A DNA stretch of 34,841 nucleotides from a bacterium (GCA_021791415.1 JAJYWQ010000061.1:1-34841); one strand, 5' to 3'. Shown: positions 1 to 8,105, counted from the stretch's first letter. Made by a program: numbers and translations. The notes: generated by a model not told the origin, from the letters alone.

Positions 1-515
1 GGCATCACTGTGATGGTCGGGTCGGCGCCCTGCAGCACGAAGTCGTTGCCTGAGCCGGAGAAGTCGTTGGCCTGCTTGACCACGGTGCCGATCGTGATCG
101 GGGCGGCGGTGGGCGGGGTCAAGGTCAGCGGCAGGGAGATGGAACCACCCGGAGTGACCGGCGAGCCGGAGGGGTTGGTCAGCTTCACGACCGCGGGAGT
201 TCCGGTCCCGACGAAGGCGGCCTGCCATCCGGTCGGCGGCTGGCCGATCGCGACCGCCGACTGCGGGAGGGTGCCGATGGTCAGTTCAGCCGAGCCAAAG
301 GACTGCTGGCTGCTGGCGCTGTTGGTCAAGGTGACGGTGACCACCGTCGGCGTCGCTACGTAGATGGGGCTCGGGGTGGCGCTGGCCGAGTAGTACTTGG
401 TGCTGGTGGCGGCACTGGCCGCCGGGGCCACGACCGGACCCAGGGTAATGACGGCCGAGAGGCCGAGTGCGGTGGCCAGCGCGAGACGCGTCAACTTTCC
501 AGGCAGCCACCCCAT
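1..515 (-). CDS. Secreted surface protein, N-terminal part (runs off window)
   Basis: The reading frame is open from an ATG at 515 to the left edge, so about 171 residues are visible and the C-terminus is missing. The N-terminus is a clear export signal: a short basic segment (MGWLPGKLTR), a hydrophobic stretch to about residue 30, then an APAASAA cleavage-type site. The mature part is rich in Thr, Ser, Pro, Val and Gly and has alternating beta-strand patterns, like Ig-like or DUF11-like repeats of cell-surface proteins; the exact family is not recognised. An in-frame GTG at 611 has a better Shine-Dalgarno (GAGGAGG, 620-626) and would add 32 Arg/Gly-rich residues. I prefer 515 because it gives a normal signal peptide. 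The gene lies alone on the minus strand behind its own strong promoter. Confidence 0.75.
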   Translation of the reverse strand, partial: MGWLPGKLTRLALATALGLSAVITLGPVVAPAASAATSTKYYSASATPSPIYVATPTVVTVTLTNSASSQQSFGSAELTIGTLPQSAVAIGQPPTGWQAAFVGTGTPAVVKLTNPSGSPVTPGGSISLPLTLTPPTAAPITIGTVVKQANDFSGSGNDFVLQGADPTITVM

Positions 516-687
516 GAGAACATGGCGCCCTCCCCTCGAGGCGGGCCGGCGACCGGGGCGGGTCCGGATGAATCCCTCGCCGGGCTCGCGCGTGCTTACG
601 TTGAACGGCACTGGCTGGGCCTCCTCAGATGTTGGAGAGCGACCGCACACCACGGCAAGTGGCCGTGAAGTGAAGGGATGGCAGGCG

Positions 688-718
688 ATTATGTAACAGC
701 ACGGCGCCCCGCTGTCAA
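688..718 (-). promoter_or_regulatory. Sigma70-type promoter of the secreted protein gene
   Basis: On the minus strand a perfect TTGACA (718-713) is followed after 17 nt by TACATA (695-690), or after 19 nt by the better CATAAT (693-688). Transcription would start near 681, leaving a leader of about 70 nt to the GTG at 611 or 165 nt to the ATG at 515. Confidence 0.6.
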
Positions 719-872
719 GAGGACGGCAGCTTCCCGGAGGAGTAGACGGGGGCAGAAGACGGCATGAGCCCGGCCTCGCCATTGTCGACTCGACACCTGG
801 CCCGGCGTGGACGCCTGGGGTGGGCGGGGGAGGCAAATTCGGGGTGCCGCGGCAGGTCTCAGGATCGCCCTC

Positions 873-891
873 GGCGGCCCCGGGCGCCGCC
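873..891 (-). terminator. GC hairpin after the TPR gene (weak candidate)
   Basis: GGCGGC and GCCGCC form a 6-bp stem around a 7-nt loop, 7 nt beyond the stop codon of the TPR gene. No T-tract follows, so termination by this hairpin is uncertain. Confidence 0.25.
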
Positions 892-898
892 GCCCCGG

Positions 899-1756
899 TC
901 AGAACTCCTCCTCGTCCTCCTCCAGGTCCTCGTCATCTACCACCGGCTCGTCAGCTTCGTCGCCGTCCTCGAACTCGCCAAAGCCCTCGTCGAGCTCGGT
1001 GCGGACCGGCGCCGTCCCCACCAGCTCCTGGTCGTCGTCGTCCATCTGGAGCGGCTCGGCGTCTCGGGAAATCAGCGCCTCCTTGGCGTACGGGCGATAC
1101 TCGGCCTCGCGCCCCTTGCGGACGGGGAAGGCCACCGTCCCCACCGCCTCCGGGGACTGGTGCACCTCGCGGATGAGCACGTTGACGGCCCCGCCCTCCA
1201 GCCGCACCACCCCCGCCTGATACCGGTTCCCCAGCGAGACCAGATGGCGGAGGCGCTGAGCCAGCCTCGGCTCCAGGGCCCCAAGGGCTACTCCCCGGAG
1301 GGTGCGGGCGAGCACCTCGCCGTCCCCCAGTTCCAACTCCACAGGGTCGCCAGCGGCCACCTGGGCGGGGTCCACCCGGGTCGGGGGCGAAAGGCGGGTC
1401 ATGGTGGTCTTGCCGGGCTCCTCGGTGAAGAAGCGCGGAGGAAGGGAGGCCTCACCCGGCACGGCGGCGGCCCGGCCCTGCGTCAGCTCATCCAGCTTGG
1501 CAAGCTGGCGCTTGGCGATCGGGTTCAGCGGGTTGAGGGCCAGGGCGCGGCGGTAGGCCTCTTGGGCCTCCTCGAAGCGGCCGGTCTCGATGAGCGCCTT
1601 GCCCAGGCGATTGGCGGTCTCCTCGTCCTCGCCAAACCGCTCCTGGATCTCCAAGTTGGCGCTCACCGCCTCCTCCCAGCGCGCCGACAGGGCCATCTGG
1701 ACGGCGTCCTGCACCAGCTCCAGCTTTGTCCGGGCGTGGTCGCCTACGTCGGACAC
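899..1756 (-). CDS. Tetratricopeptide repeat protein with acidic tail
   Basis: 285 residues, probably cytosolic: there is no signal peptide or membrane segment. Residues about 12-80 form two TPR-like helical pairs; the second (about 46-79) has the usual Gly/Ala/Tyr/Ala/Pro positions (LGKALIETGRFEEA and ALALNP). TPRs normally mediate protein-protein contacts. The central part (about 105-235) is a folded-looking region with no recognised family. The last 50 residues are extremely acidic, ending in Asp/Glu runs, as in a disordered tail that could bind basic partners or RNA polymerase. The start is GTG with an ideal AGGAGG (1764-1769) 7 nt upstream. It is divergent from the parA-type gene across 178 nt. 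Specific function is unknown. Confidence 0.8.
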   Translation of the reverse strand: MSDVGDHARTKLELVQDAVQMALSARWEEAVSANLEIQERFGEDEETANRLGKALIETGRFEEAQEAYRRALALNPLNPIAKRQLAKLDELTQGRAAAVPGEASLPPRFFTEEPGKTTMTRLSPPTRVDPAQVAAGDPVELELGDGEVLARTLRGVALGALEPRLAQRLRHLVSLGNRYQAGVVRLEGGAVNVLIREVHQSPEAVGTVAFPVRKGREAEYRPYAKEALISRDAEPLQMDDDDQELVGTAPVRTELDEGFGEFEDGDEADEPVVDDEDLEEDEEEF

Positions 1757-1934
1757 TGCGTTGCCTCCTGCAAACTAGTTGGAAGTGGGGTTCCGGGAGC
1801 GGGGACGACCGCTGGGCGCCCTCCGCGCCCAATTCGGCCGCGCGTCCCCCGCCCACCGGGGCCGCCATATGATAGCGGCAGCGCGCACCTTATTCGGCCG
1901 CTGACACGGCCGGGCGCCGCAGGGTCCCTCTGTC

Positions 1935-2741
1935 ATGTCCTCGAACCACCACCCCACCTTCGAGCCCCAAGTCTTCGCCGTGGCCAACCAGAAGGGCGGC
2001 GTGGGGAAGACCACCACCGCTGTCAACCTCGGGGCGGCGCTCTCCGAGCGCGGGGCCCGGGTGCTCTGTGTCGACCTCGACCCCCAGGGCCACCTCACGG
2101 TCAACATGGGAGTGGCCAAGCCGGACGACCTTCGCCTCACGGTCTACGACGTGCTCTGCGAGCACAACGTCACCGCCGCCGACGTGCGCCTCTACTCGCC
2201 CGGGGTGAACGTCGACTTCCTGCCGGCCAACGTGGAGCTGGCAGGCGCCGAGCTCCAGCTGGTGACGGAGATAGGCCGGGAGTCGGTGCTCCGCGAGAAG
2301 CTGCACCCCCTCCGCCACGAGTACGACTACATGATCATCGACTGCCCCCCATCTCTGGGGTTGCTCTCGATCAACGCCCTGGTGGCGGCCACCGAGGTGA
2401 TCATCCCGCTGCAGTGCGAGTACTTCGGCATGAAGGGCATGGAGCAGCTGCAGCGGACCATCGACCGGGTGCGCACCAAGCTCAACCCCCGGCTGCGCAT
2501 CCACGGCATCCTCCCCACCATCCACAAGGGGCGGACGGTGCACGCCAATGAGGTCCTTCGGGACGTGACCGAGCACTTCGGGGAGCTGGTGTACCCCTTC
2601 CAGGTTGGGGACAGCATCCGCTTCGCGGAATGCCCACTGGCTGGGCAGTCGATCCTCCAGTACGCCAGGGACTCGGACGGCGCTGCTGCCTACCGCAGCC
2701 TGGCCGAGCATGTGATGGACCAGACCCAGGAGAGGCAGTGA
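1935..2741 (+). CDS. ParA/Soj-family ATPase without adjacent ParB
   Basis: 268 residues. The deviant Walker A motif KGGVGKTT (20-27, both lysines present) follows a short N-terminal extension. The switch region DLDPQGHLT and the Walker B-like MIIDCPPSLG are intact, followed by the typical LIPLQCEYFGMKGMEQL segment. The family comprises nucleoid-bound ATPases that position chromosomes, plasmids or protein complexes by ATP-driven dimerisation on DNA. No ParB (HTH plus CTPase) and no parS-like site is seen nearby; the next gene, 1 nt downstream, encodes a 112-aa unknown. The chromosomal segregation role or an orphan-ParA role in positioning another cargo are both possible. It is the first gene of an operon reaching to the helicase at 7268. 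A TATGAT at 1868-1873 could be its -10. Confidence 0.9.
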   Translation: MSSNHHPTFEPQVFAVANQKGGVGKTTTAVNLGAALSERGARVLCVDLDPQGHLTVNMGVAKPDDLRLTVYDVLCEHNVTAADVRLYSPGVNVDFLPANVELAGAELQLVTEIGRESVLREKLHPLRHEYDYMIIDCPPSLGLLSINALVAATEVIIPLQCEYFGMKGMEQLQRTIDRVRTKLNPRLRIHGILPTIHKGRTVHANEVLRDVTEHFGELVYPFQVGDSIRFAECPLAGQSILQYARDSDGAAAYRSLAEHVMDQTQERQ

Positions 2742-2742
2742 G

Positions 2743-3081
2743 ATGGCGTTCAAGCGCGCCAGTTTGAGCGGCTCGGCCCAGCTCTTCCAGCCCACCCGGG
2801 TTCCACCCCGGGAGGCGGCCGAGGACCCGGTGGACCCCGCCACCGCCATGGGCCCGGAGGAGTACCCCGTTCCCCTGGTCACCGAGGCGGTGCCGGAGGT
2901 TGTGCCCCAGGGGCACCTCTACCGGCTCACCGACGAGGAGGTGGAGACTTTGGTGGCCGCGTTGCAGCACGCCAAGTTCCCGCACTCCTATCAGCGGCTG
3001 CCCAAGCCCCCGCTGGAGGAGTTCGAGCAGCTGGAGGCTCTCCGGCAGAAGCTGGTGGACCAGCGGGGACAGCGCCTCTGA
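2743..3081 (+). CDS. Hypothetical protein coupled to the ParA ATPase
   Basis: 112 residues, no recognised family. The first 55 residues are low-complexity, Pro/Glu/Val-rich and probably disordered. Residues about 58-108 look like an amphipathic alpha-helical module (LTDEEVETLVAALQHA, then LEEFEQLEALRQKLVDQR). The ATG starts 1 nt after the ParA stop, and its own stop overlaps the next start as CTGA. Orphan ParA ATPases often have a small dedicated partner that links them to cargo or stimulates the ATPase, and the position makes this a candidate; that is inference from context only. Confidence 0.7.
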   Translation: MAFKRASLSGSAQLFQPTRVPPREAAEDPVDPATAMGPEEYPVPLVTEAVPEVVPQGHLYRLTDEEVETLVAALQHAKFPHSYQRLPKPPLEEFEQLEALRQKLVDQRGQRL

Positions 3082-3692
3082 GCACGGAGCCGGCCCGGCC
3101 CCGCCTGAAGATCGCCCGGGTCCGAATCACCGGCACCCAGGAGTCGAACTGCTACGTAGTCGCCTGCGCCCGCAGCGGCCAGGCGGTGGTGGTCGACCCC
3201 GGCGCCGAGGCCGAGAAGGTCGTGGCCCAGTGCCAGGGCTTGGCGGTGGTGCACATCGTGCTCACCCACGGCCATCGAAACCACGCCGGAGCCAAGGATC
3301 AGGTCAGGGAAGCGGTGGGGGGAGTCACCGCCATGAGCCTTCTGGATGCCACAGGCTACCTGCGTTCGGCGGAGCGCTACCTGCAGGACGGGGACCGCCT
3401 CCCCTTCGGGGACTTCGAGCTGGAGGTCCTGGCCACCCCCGGGCACAGCCCCGGCAGCCTCTGCTTCAAGGTGGGGAACCACCTGTTCACCGGCGACACC
3501 CTGCGCCAGGGGGACATCGGGCCCACCAACCTCCCCGACCAGGACCTGGCCCGCCAGCTGACCTCGGTGCTCTCCCGGCTCCTCACCCTTCCCGAGAACA
3601 CGGTGGTCTACCCCGGGCACGGCGCCACCACCACCGTGGGCCAGGAGCGCATCTCCAACGTGGCGGTGGAGATGCTGCGCCGGGCCCGATGA
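3078..3692 (+). CDS. Metallo-beta-lactamase fold hydrolase, glyoxalase II-like
   Basis: 204 residues from the proposed CTG at 3078. Metal motifs in order: THGHRNH (H64, H66, N68, H69), TPGHSPG (H123), FTGDT (D140), YPGHG (H181). The family's usual HxHxDH has Asn in place of Asp here; every other ligand is present. Relatives are small thiolester hydrolases such as glyoxalase II/YcbL. No in-frame ATG, GTG or TTG precedes the GTG at 3186, and starting there would remove the first strands (LKIARVRITGTQESNCYVV), which align with the normal family N-terminus. CTG 3078 overlaps the upstream stop as CTGA, in the same style as the ATGA and GTGA junctions further along the operon; CTG 3105 is the alternative. 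Confidence 0.8.
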   Translation: MSTEPARPRLKIARVRITGTQESNCYVVACARSGQAVVVDPGAEAEKVVAQCQGLAVVHIVLTHGHRNHAGAKDQVREAVGGVTAMSLLDATGYLRSAERYLQDGDRLPFGDFELEVLATPGHSPGSLCFKVGNHLFTGDTLRQGDIGPTNLPDQDLARQLTSVLSRLLTLPENTVVYPGHGATTTVGQERISNVAVEMLRRAR

Positions 3693-4021
3693 GGGCCCTC
3701 GAAGCCAGCTCCTACACTACCCGGATGGTGGTGGGAAGCCTCCAGCTCACGCTGCACCTGCCTCTCAGCCACTCGCTGAAGGCCAAGCGGCAGGTGGTGG
3801 GGTCCCTGACCGCCCGTTTGCGGAGGGCCTTCAATGTGGCGGTGGCTGAGGTGGACCTGCTGGACAGCTGGCAGCTCGCGGTGATCGGGGTCAGCTGTGT
3901 GAGCAACGACAGGAGGGTGGCGGACCGCCTCCTGCGGCAGGTGGCAGACTGGGTGGCCGAGGACGCAGGTGGCGGCGAGGCCATCCTCACCCGCCATGAC
4001 ATCGAGGTGATCAACGTATGA
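3689..4021 (+). CDS. DUF503 family protein
   Basis: 110 residues from the ATG at 3689, which overlaps the upstream stop as ATGA. The family core starts at residue 13 (MVVGSLQLTLHLPLSHSLK, then KRQVVGSL) and continues to ITRHDIEVI-type ending (LTRHDIEVINV). DUF503 proteins are about 95-100 residues with a ferredoxin-like fold and are often encoded beside rbfA/nusA; a firm function is not established. The ATG at 3725 would give exactly the family length, and a TACACT at 3713-3718 lies 6 nt before it, so an internal leaderless start is possible. The stop overlaps the lgt start (ATGA at 4018). Confidence 0.85.
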   Translation: MRALEASSYTTRMVVGSLQLTLHLPLSHSLKAKRQVVGSLTARLRRAFNVAVAEVDLLDSWQLAVIGVSCVSNDRRVADRLLRQVADWVAEDAGGGEAILTRHDIEVINV

Positions 4022-4863
4022 GCCCAGTGGTGGCGGTCATCAAGATCGGCATCGACCCCGTCTTTAAACTCGGGCCGCTGACGATCCACTGGTACGGGGT
4101 GGGCTACGCGGTGGCCATCCTGGTGGGCCTCCAGGTGGCCCTCCCCTACGCCGAGCGGCACGGGATCCCCCGGGGCAAGGCGAGCTGGATCGCCTTCTGG
4201 GCGGTGGTGGCCGGGCTGGTGGGTGGACGGCTCTTCTACGACCTGCAATCGGGGGCGCTCTACTACCTCACCCATCCGGCGCAGATCTTCGCCTTCTGGA
4301 ATGGGGGCATGGCGTTCTTCGGGGCCATCTTCCTGGCCGCCCTCACCATGCTCCTCCTGGCCTGGCGGGAGAAGCTCAACTTCTGGGTGCTGCTGGATGC
4401 CGCCGCATTCTTTGCCGCCGTCGGCCAGCCCATCGGTCGGATCGGCAACATCATCAACGGGGACATCCTCGGCTACCCCTCCAATCTTCCCTGGGCCACC
4501 GAGTACACCAATCCCCATGCCTTCGCCCCCAAGCTGGGGGTCGCCTACCAGCCGGCGGCCGCCTATGAGGCCCTGGTCATCCTGCTGGTCCTGGGGTTTC
4601 TCGTCTACCTGCGCCGCCGAGAAGTCCCCGACGGCTGGGTGGGGATCGCCTACCTCATCCTCTATCCCATAACCCAGATCGGCATCTTCTTCCTCCGCGA
4701 CCCGGTCAACGTGCCCATCATTGCCTTCGGGCTGAAGCAGGCCCAGCTGACCTCGATCGGGGTCCTGGTGCTGGGTATCCCGCCCCTCATCTACGCCTGG
4801 CGGCGCACCAACCGGCCCCGGGAGAAGGCGGCGCTCCCGGCGGTGGAGCCGCCGCCGGCGTGA
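4018..4863 (+). CDS. lgt: Prolipoprotein diacylglyceryl transferase
   Basis: 281 residues with about seven hydrophobic membrane segments. The Lgt signature is present as GRIGNIINGD (140-149), with the catalytic-region Arg, the N-terminal IHWYGVGYA segment and the HPAQIF...GGMAFFG region. Lgt transfers diacylglycerol from phosphatidylglycerol to the lipobox Cys of prolipoproteins in the cytoplasmic membrane, the first step of lipoprotein maturation. A plausible substrate in this window is the lipoprotein at 18323-19189. The C-terminus has a short basic/proline-rich tail. It is coupled to DUF503 upstream (ATGA) and to the helicase downstream (GTGA). Confidence 0.95.
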   Translation: MSPVVAVIKIGIDPVFKLGPLTIHWYGVGYAVAILVGLQVALPYAERHGIPRGKASWIAFWAVVAGLVGGRLFYDLQSGALYYLTHPAQIFAFWNGGMAFFGAIFLAALTMLLLAWREKLNFWVLLDAAAFFAAVGQPIGRIGNIINGDILGYPSNLPWATEYTNPHAFAPKLGVAYQPAAAYEALVILLVLGFLVYLRRREVPDGWVGIAYLILYPITQIGIFFLRDPVNVPIIAFGLKQAQLTSIGVLVLGIPPLIYAWRRTNRPREKAALPAVEPPPA

Positions 4864-7268
4864 CCCCTGCGACCTCGGGGCCGGAGGATCCCGGGCTCGA
4901 GGCCTTCGAGGCCACCCTCCCCTTCCGGCTCGACCCCTTCCAGCGCCAGGCGATCGAGGCCCTCTCGACCCACCGCGGGGTGCTGGTGAGCGCGCCCACC
5001 AGCAGCGGCAAGACGGTGATCGCGGAGTGGGCCATCTGGGACTGCCTGCGCCGGGGCGGGGAGCGGGCGATCTACACCTCGCCCCTCAAGGCGCTTTCCA
5101 ACCAGAAGTTCCAGGACCTCTGCCGGCGGTACGGGGAGGACACCGTGGGGCTGGTCACGGGGGAGACCTCTGTGCGCCCCTCCGCCCGGGTGGTGGTGAT
5201 GACCACCGAGATCCTGCGCAACCTCATCTACGAGGACCCGGCGTCCCTGGCCCGGGTGGGCTGGGTGGTGCTGGACGAGGTCCACTACATAGATGAGTTC
5301 CCCCGGGGCACGGTCTGGGAGGAGGTGATAGTCCAGGCTCCCCCCCACATCCGGTTCATCGGTCTGTCGGCCACCATCACCAACGTGGACGACGTGGCGG
5401 CGTGGATGGAGGAGCGCCGGGGCCCCACCGCGGTCGTGGTCAGGACCGAGAGGCCGGTGGAGCTGGTCACCTGGCTGGGGGTTGGCAACCGGCTGCTCCC
5501 CCTACTCGGCCCGGACGGCAAGCTGGACCGCAGGACCCTTGAGGCGGCCGAACGCGAGGCCGAGGGAGACCGCCGGTTCGGCGGCAACCGGGTGGTGCTG
5601 GCGGCGGACAACGATCTGCTGGCGATCCTGGGGGAGCTGGCCGCCCAGCGGATGATCCCCGCCATCTACTTCATCTTCTCCCGAAGAGGATGCCAGGAGG
5701 CGCTCTCCCGCTGCGCCACCCACGGCCTGGACCTCAACTCCCTGGAGGAGAAGTTCCTTGTCGACGATCTGCTGACGGACCGGCTGAGCGCGGTGGATGA
5801 CCCCGAGGAGGCGGCCGTCTACAGCTCCTCCCTGAACATGACCATGCTCCGGGCGGGGATAGCCGTCCACCACGCCGGCCTTCTGCCCTACGTCAAGGAG
5901 ACCGTCGAGCTGCTCTTCCAGCGCGGCCTGCTCAAGGTGGTGTTCGCCACCGAGACGCTGGCCCTCGGCCTCAACATGCCGGCGCGCGCCTGCGTTATCT
6001 CCACCTTCACCAAGTTCGACGGCCAGGGGTTCAGTCCGCTGCGCTCCGGGCAGCTCACCCAGCTCCTGGGACGGGCCGGTCGCCGCGGGATAGACGAGAT
6101 CGGCCACGGGGTCATCCTGCGGGATCCCGAGGTGGACCTGGGTGTCATCTGCGAGACCCTATTGGGCAACGACATGGCGGTCGAGTCCAAGTTCGCTCCC
6201 ACCTACAACATGACCCTGAACCTGCTCCGGAGGCGGAGCCCGGGGGAGGCCGAGGAGCTCTTGGAGCAGTCGTTCGGACAGTTCCAGCGCCTCAGGGCGC
6301 TGGAGAACGTGGCCCGGAGGCGACCCAATCTGGAGGCCCGGCTCGAGGACCTTCAGAGGAGCCGGTTCAGGCATCCCAGGTCGGCCTGTGACGAGCGCAC
6401 CCTGAGCCGCTACCTGAGTGCCGAGCGGCTGGCGGCCTCAGCCCGATCCGAGGCCCGCCTGCTGCGCCGGCAGCACTTCCGTGATCGGCGCGAGGGCCGG
6501 TACGGCAGGGACGCCCGGGATCCAGGCGGGCAGCTGGAGCGGGCCCGGCGCCATCTGCGGGAGCAGGAGCGAAGGATGACCGCCCTCCCCTGCCGCGGCT
6601 GTCCCTACCTTCCCGCCCACCGGGCGGCCCGCGAGGAGACAGGTGAGCTGGCCGCCGCCATCACCGGCGCGGAGGAGACCGCCGCCGCCCGCCGTGACGA
6701 GTACCGGCGGCAGTTCCGGGCCTATCGTGAGGTGCTGAAGGAGACCGGCTTCTTGGTCCAGGACCGCCCTACTCGGATGGGGCTTCTGGCGGCCTCGGTG
6801 TACGGCGAGAACACGCTCCTGGTGGCCCAGGCGGTGGCCGAGGGATGGTGGGCCGGCCTCTCCACGCCCGAGCTGTGCGGCGCCCTGGTGATGCTGGCGG
6901 CGGAGGACCGCAACCCGGACCGCGCGCCCCTGCGCCGGCGCCTCCCCACCAGGCGGCTGGAGGAGATCGCCCGGAGGCTGTCGCGGGCTCAGGCGGAGCT
7001 GGCCAGGCTGGAGGCGCGCTGGCAGATCCGCGAGTGCCGCCCCCCTTCCCTGGACCACGTCGGCTACGTGTACGAATGGAGCCGCGGTGTCGCCCTGACC
7101 GCCCTCCAGCCCCCTCCGGGTGTGGACCCCGGGGACGCCCTGAGGGCCACCAAGGCCTGCTTCACCCTGGCTCGGCAGCTGGAGGGGGCGGTGGAGGGGT
7201 GGGACCTGCACGCGGACGTGCAGCAGGCGCGCCAGAGCCTGGAGCGCGACCTGGTGCGCCGAGTGTGA
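4860..7268 (+). CDS. Ski2/Mtr4-like (HelY-type) DExH helicase
   Basis: 802 residues. Helicase core: F27-Q28 Q-motif, motif I APTSSGKT (K51, T52), motif II DEVH (139-142), motif III SAT (170-172) and motif VI QLLGRAGRRG (401-410). The region after about 430 (FAPTYNMTLNLL onward) matches the Ski2/Mtr4 arrangement, with a long charged helical segment and a C-terminal DSHCT-like domain (about 650-800). A CxxC pair (C578, C581) with nearby His could bind metal. Relatives in Actinobacteria (HelY) are putative RNA helicases; the eukaryotic homologues feed RNA to the exosome. The start is GTG overlapping the lgt stop. It is the last gene of the operon, and an RNA substrate is inferred from the family. 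Confidence 0.9.
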   Translation: MTPATSGPEDPGLEAFEATLPFRLDPFQRQAIEALSTHRGVLVSAPTSSGKTVIAEWAIWDCLRRGGERAIYTSPLKALSNQKFQDLCRRYGEDTVGLVTGETSVRPSARVVVMTTEILRNLIYEDPASLARVGWVVLDEVHYIDEFPRGTVWEEVIVQAPPHIRFIGLSATITNVDDVAAWMEERRGPTAVVVRTERPVELVTWLGVGNRLLPLLGPDGKLDRRTLEAAEREAEGDRRFGGNRVVLAADNDLLAILGELAAQRMIPAIYFIFSRRGCQEALSRCATHGLDLNSLEEKFLVDDLLTDRLSAVDDPEEAAVYSSSLNMTMLRAGIAVHHAGLLPYVKETVELLFQRGLLKVVFATETLALGLNMPARACVISTFTKFDGQGFSPLRSGQLTQLLGRAGRRGIDEIGHGVILRDPEVDLGVICETLLGNDMAVESKFAPTYNMTLNLLRRRSPGEAEELLEQSFGQFQRLRALENVARRRPNLEARLEDLQRSRFRHPRSACDERTLSRYLSAERLAASARSEARLLRRQHFRDRREGRYGRDARDPGGQLERARRHLREQERRMTALPCRGCPYLPAHRAAREETGELAAAITGAEETAAARRDEYRRQFRAYREVLKETGFLVQDRPTRMGLLAASVYGENTLLVAQAVAEGWWAGLSTPELCGALVMLAAEDRNPDRAPLRRRLPTRRLEEIARRLSRAQAELARLEARWQIRECRPPSLDHVGYVYEWSRGVALTALQPPPGVDPGDALRATKACFTLARQLEGAVEGWDLHADVQQARQSLERDLVRRV

Positions 7269-7322
7269 CCGCCGGCACTTTTCGCTACCATCCCGTGGTC
7301 CGGATCTCAAGGTGGGGGAGTG

Positions 7323-8105
7323 ATGGTGTCTGAAGAGCGGCTGGCGGGGTACCGGGTGGCGGGTCGCGTGGGAGTGGTCACGCTGGACTCCCCAGGCAAC
7401 CGCAACGCCCTTTCCCGCCTGCTTCTGGCCCAGCTCCTGGCGGCGCTGCGGGGGGCGGCAGAGGACCCCCTGGTCCGGGTCGTGGTCCTCGGGCACACGG
7501 GGACCACCTTCTGCGCCGGGGCGGACCTGAAAGAGCAGGAGGAGGCCCGAGCCCGCACCGGCAGGAGCCCGGGGGCCGGCGCCCTGGCGCCCATCCTGGA
7601 GGCTATCCTCGACTGCCCCAAGCCGGTGGTGGCCGAGGTCGCGGGAGCGGTCCGGGGCGGGGGCATGGGGCTGGTGGCGGCCTGCGACCTCGCGGTGGCG
7701 GCCGAGCCCGCCACCTTCGCCTTCAGCGAGGTCAGGGTGGGGGTGGCCCCGGCGGTGATCGCCCCTGCGGTGCTGTCCCGGATGGCGCCCGCCCTGGCTT
7801 CGGAGCTCTTCCTGACCGGCCGGACTTTCAGCGCGGCGGAAGCCCTGCGGGCCGGGCTGCTCAGCCGGGTCGTCCCGGCCTCCGAGCTCTCCCGCGAGGT
7901 CGCGGATTTGGTCTCGGAGCTGCTGGCTGGCGCGCCGCAGGCGCAGGCCGAGGTGAAGAGGCTGCTGGCCCGCGTGCCCCGGCTAGACCGCCAAGAGGCG
8001 CTGGAGCAGATGGTGGCCCTCTCGGAGCGCCTCTTCTCCGCCGAGGAGGCCCGAGAGGGGATCTCCGCCTTCAAAGAGCGACGGCCACCCTCCTGGTCCC
8101 GCTGA
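7323..8105 (+). CDS. Enoyl-CoA hydratase/isomerase (crotonase) family
   Basis: 260 residues. Both oxyanion-hole segments are visible: FCAGADLKE and AGAVRGGGMGLVAACD. Of the two catalytic glutamates of classical crotonase, the first (in GGGCEL) is Gly here (GGGMGL), while the second is kept (FSEVRVG). This pattern occurs in methylglutaconyl-CoA or gamma-carboxygeranoyl-CoA hydratase-like branches, so the substrate is open. The chosen ATG at 7323 has AAGGTGG 7 nt upstream; a GTG at 7320 adds one residue. A TACCAT at 7286-7291 may be its -10. It converges with the DoxX gene with an 8-nt gap. Confidence 0.88.
   Translation: MVSEERLAGYRVAGRVGVVTLDSPGNRNALSRLLLAQLLAALRGAAEDPLVRVVVLGHTGTTFCAGADLKEQEEARARTGRSPGAGALAPILEAILDCPKPVVAEVAGAVRGGGMGLVAACDLAVAAEPATFAFSEVRVGVAPAVIAPAVLSRMAPALASELFLTGRTFSAAEALRAGLLSRVVPASELSREVADLVSELLAGAPQAQAEVKRLLARVPRLDRQEALEQMVALSERLFSAEEAREGISAFKERRPPSWSR

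Larger units (their letters stand above)
516..898. other. Intergenic region with promoter, palindrome and GC hairpin
   Basis: I see no convincing gene here apart from the possible 32-codon N-terminal extension of the secreted protein (516-611). The stretch holds that gene's promoter (688-718), a perfect palindrome TGTCGA-C-TCGACA at 783-795 that could be a regulator site, and a GC hairpin just downstream of the TPR gene stop. Confidence 0.5.

Noticed and set aside
764-2551. 595-codon open frame on the plus strand across the TPR gene and into parA
   Set aside because: It is antisense to the TPR gene and out of frame with parA, has Arg/Pro/Gly/His-rich low-complexity sequence, and ends inside parA. 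High GC content makes such long shadow frames common.
2900-4021. 373-codon frame covering the MBL and DUF503 region
   Set aside because: Only its last 110 codons are real (DUF503). The rest reads as Arg/Pro/Gly repeats out of frame with the MBL motifs.
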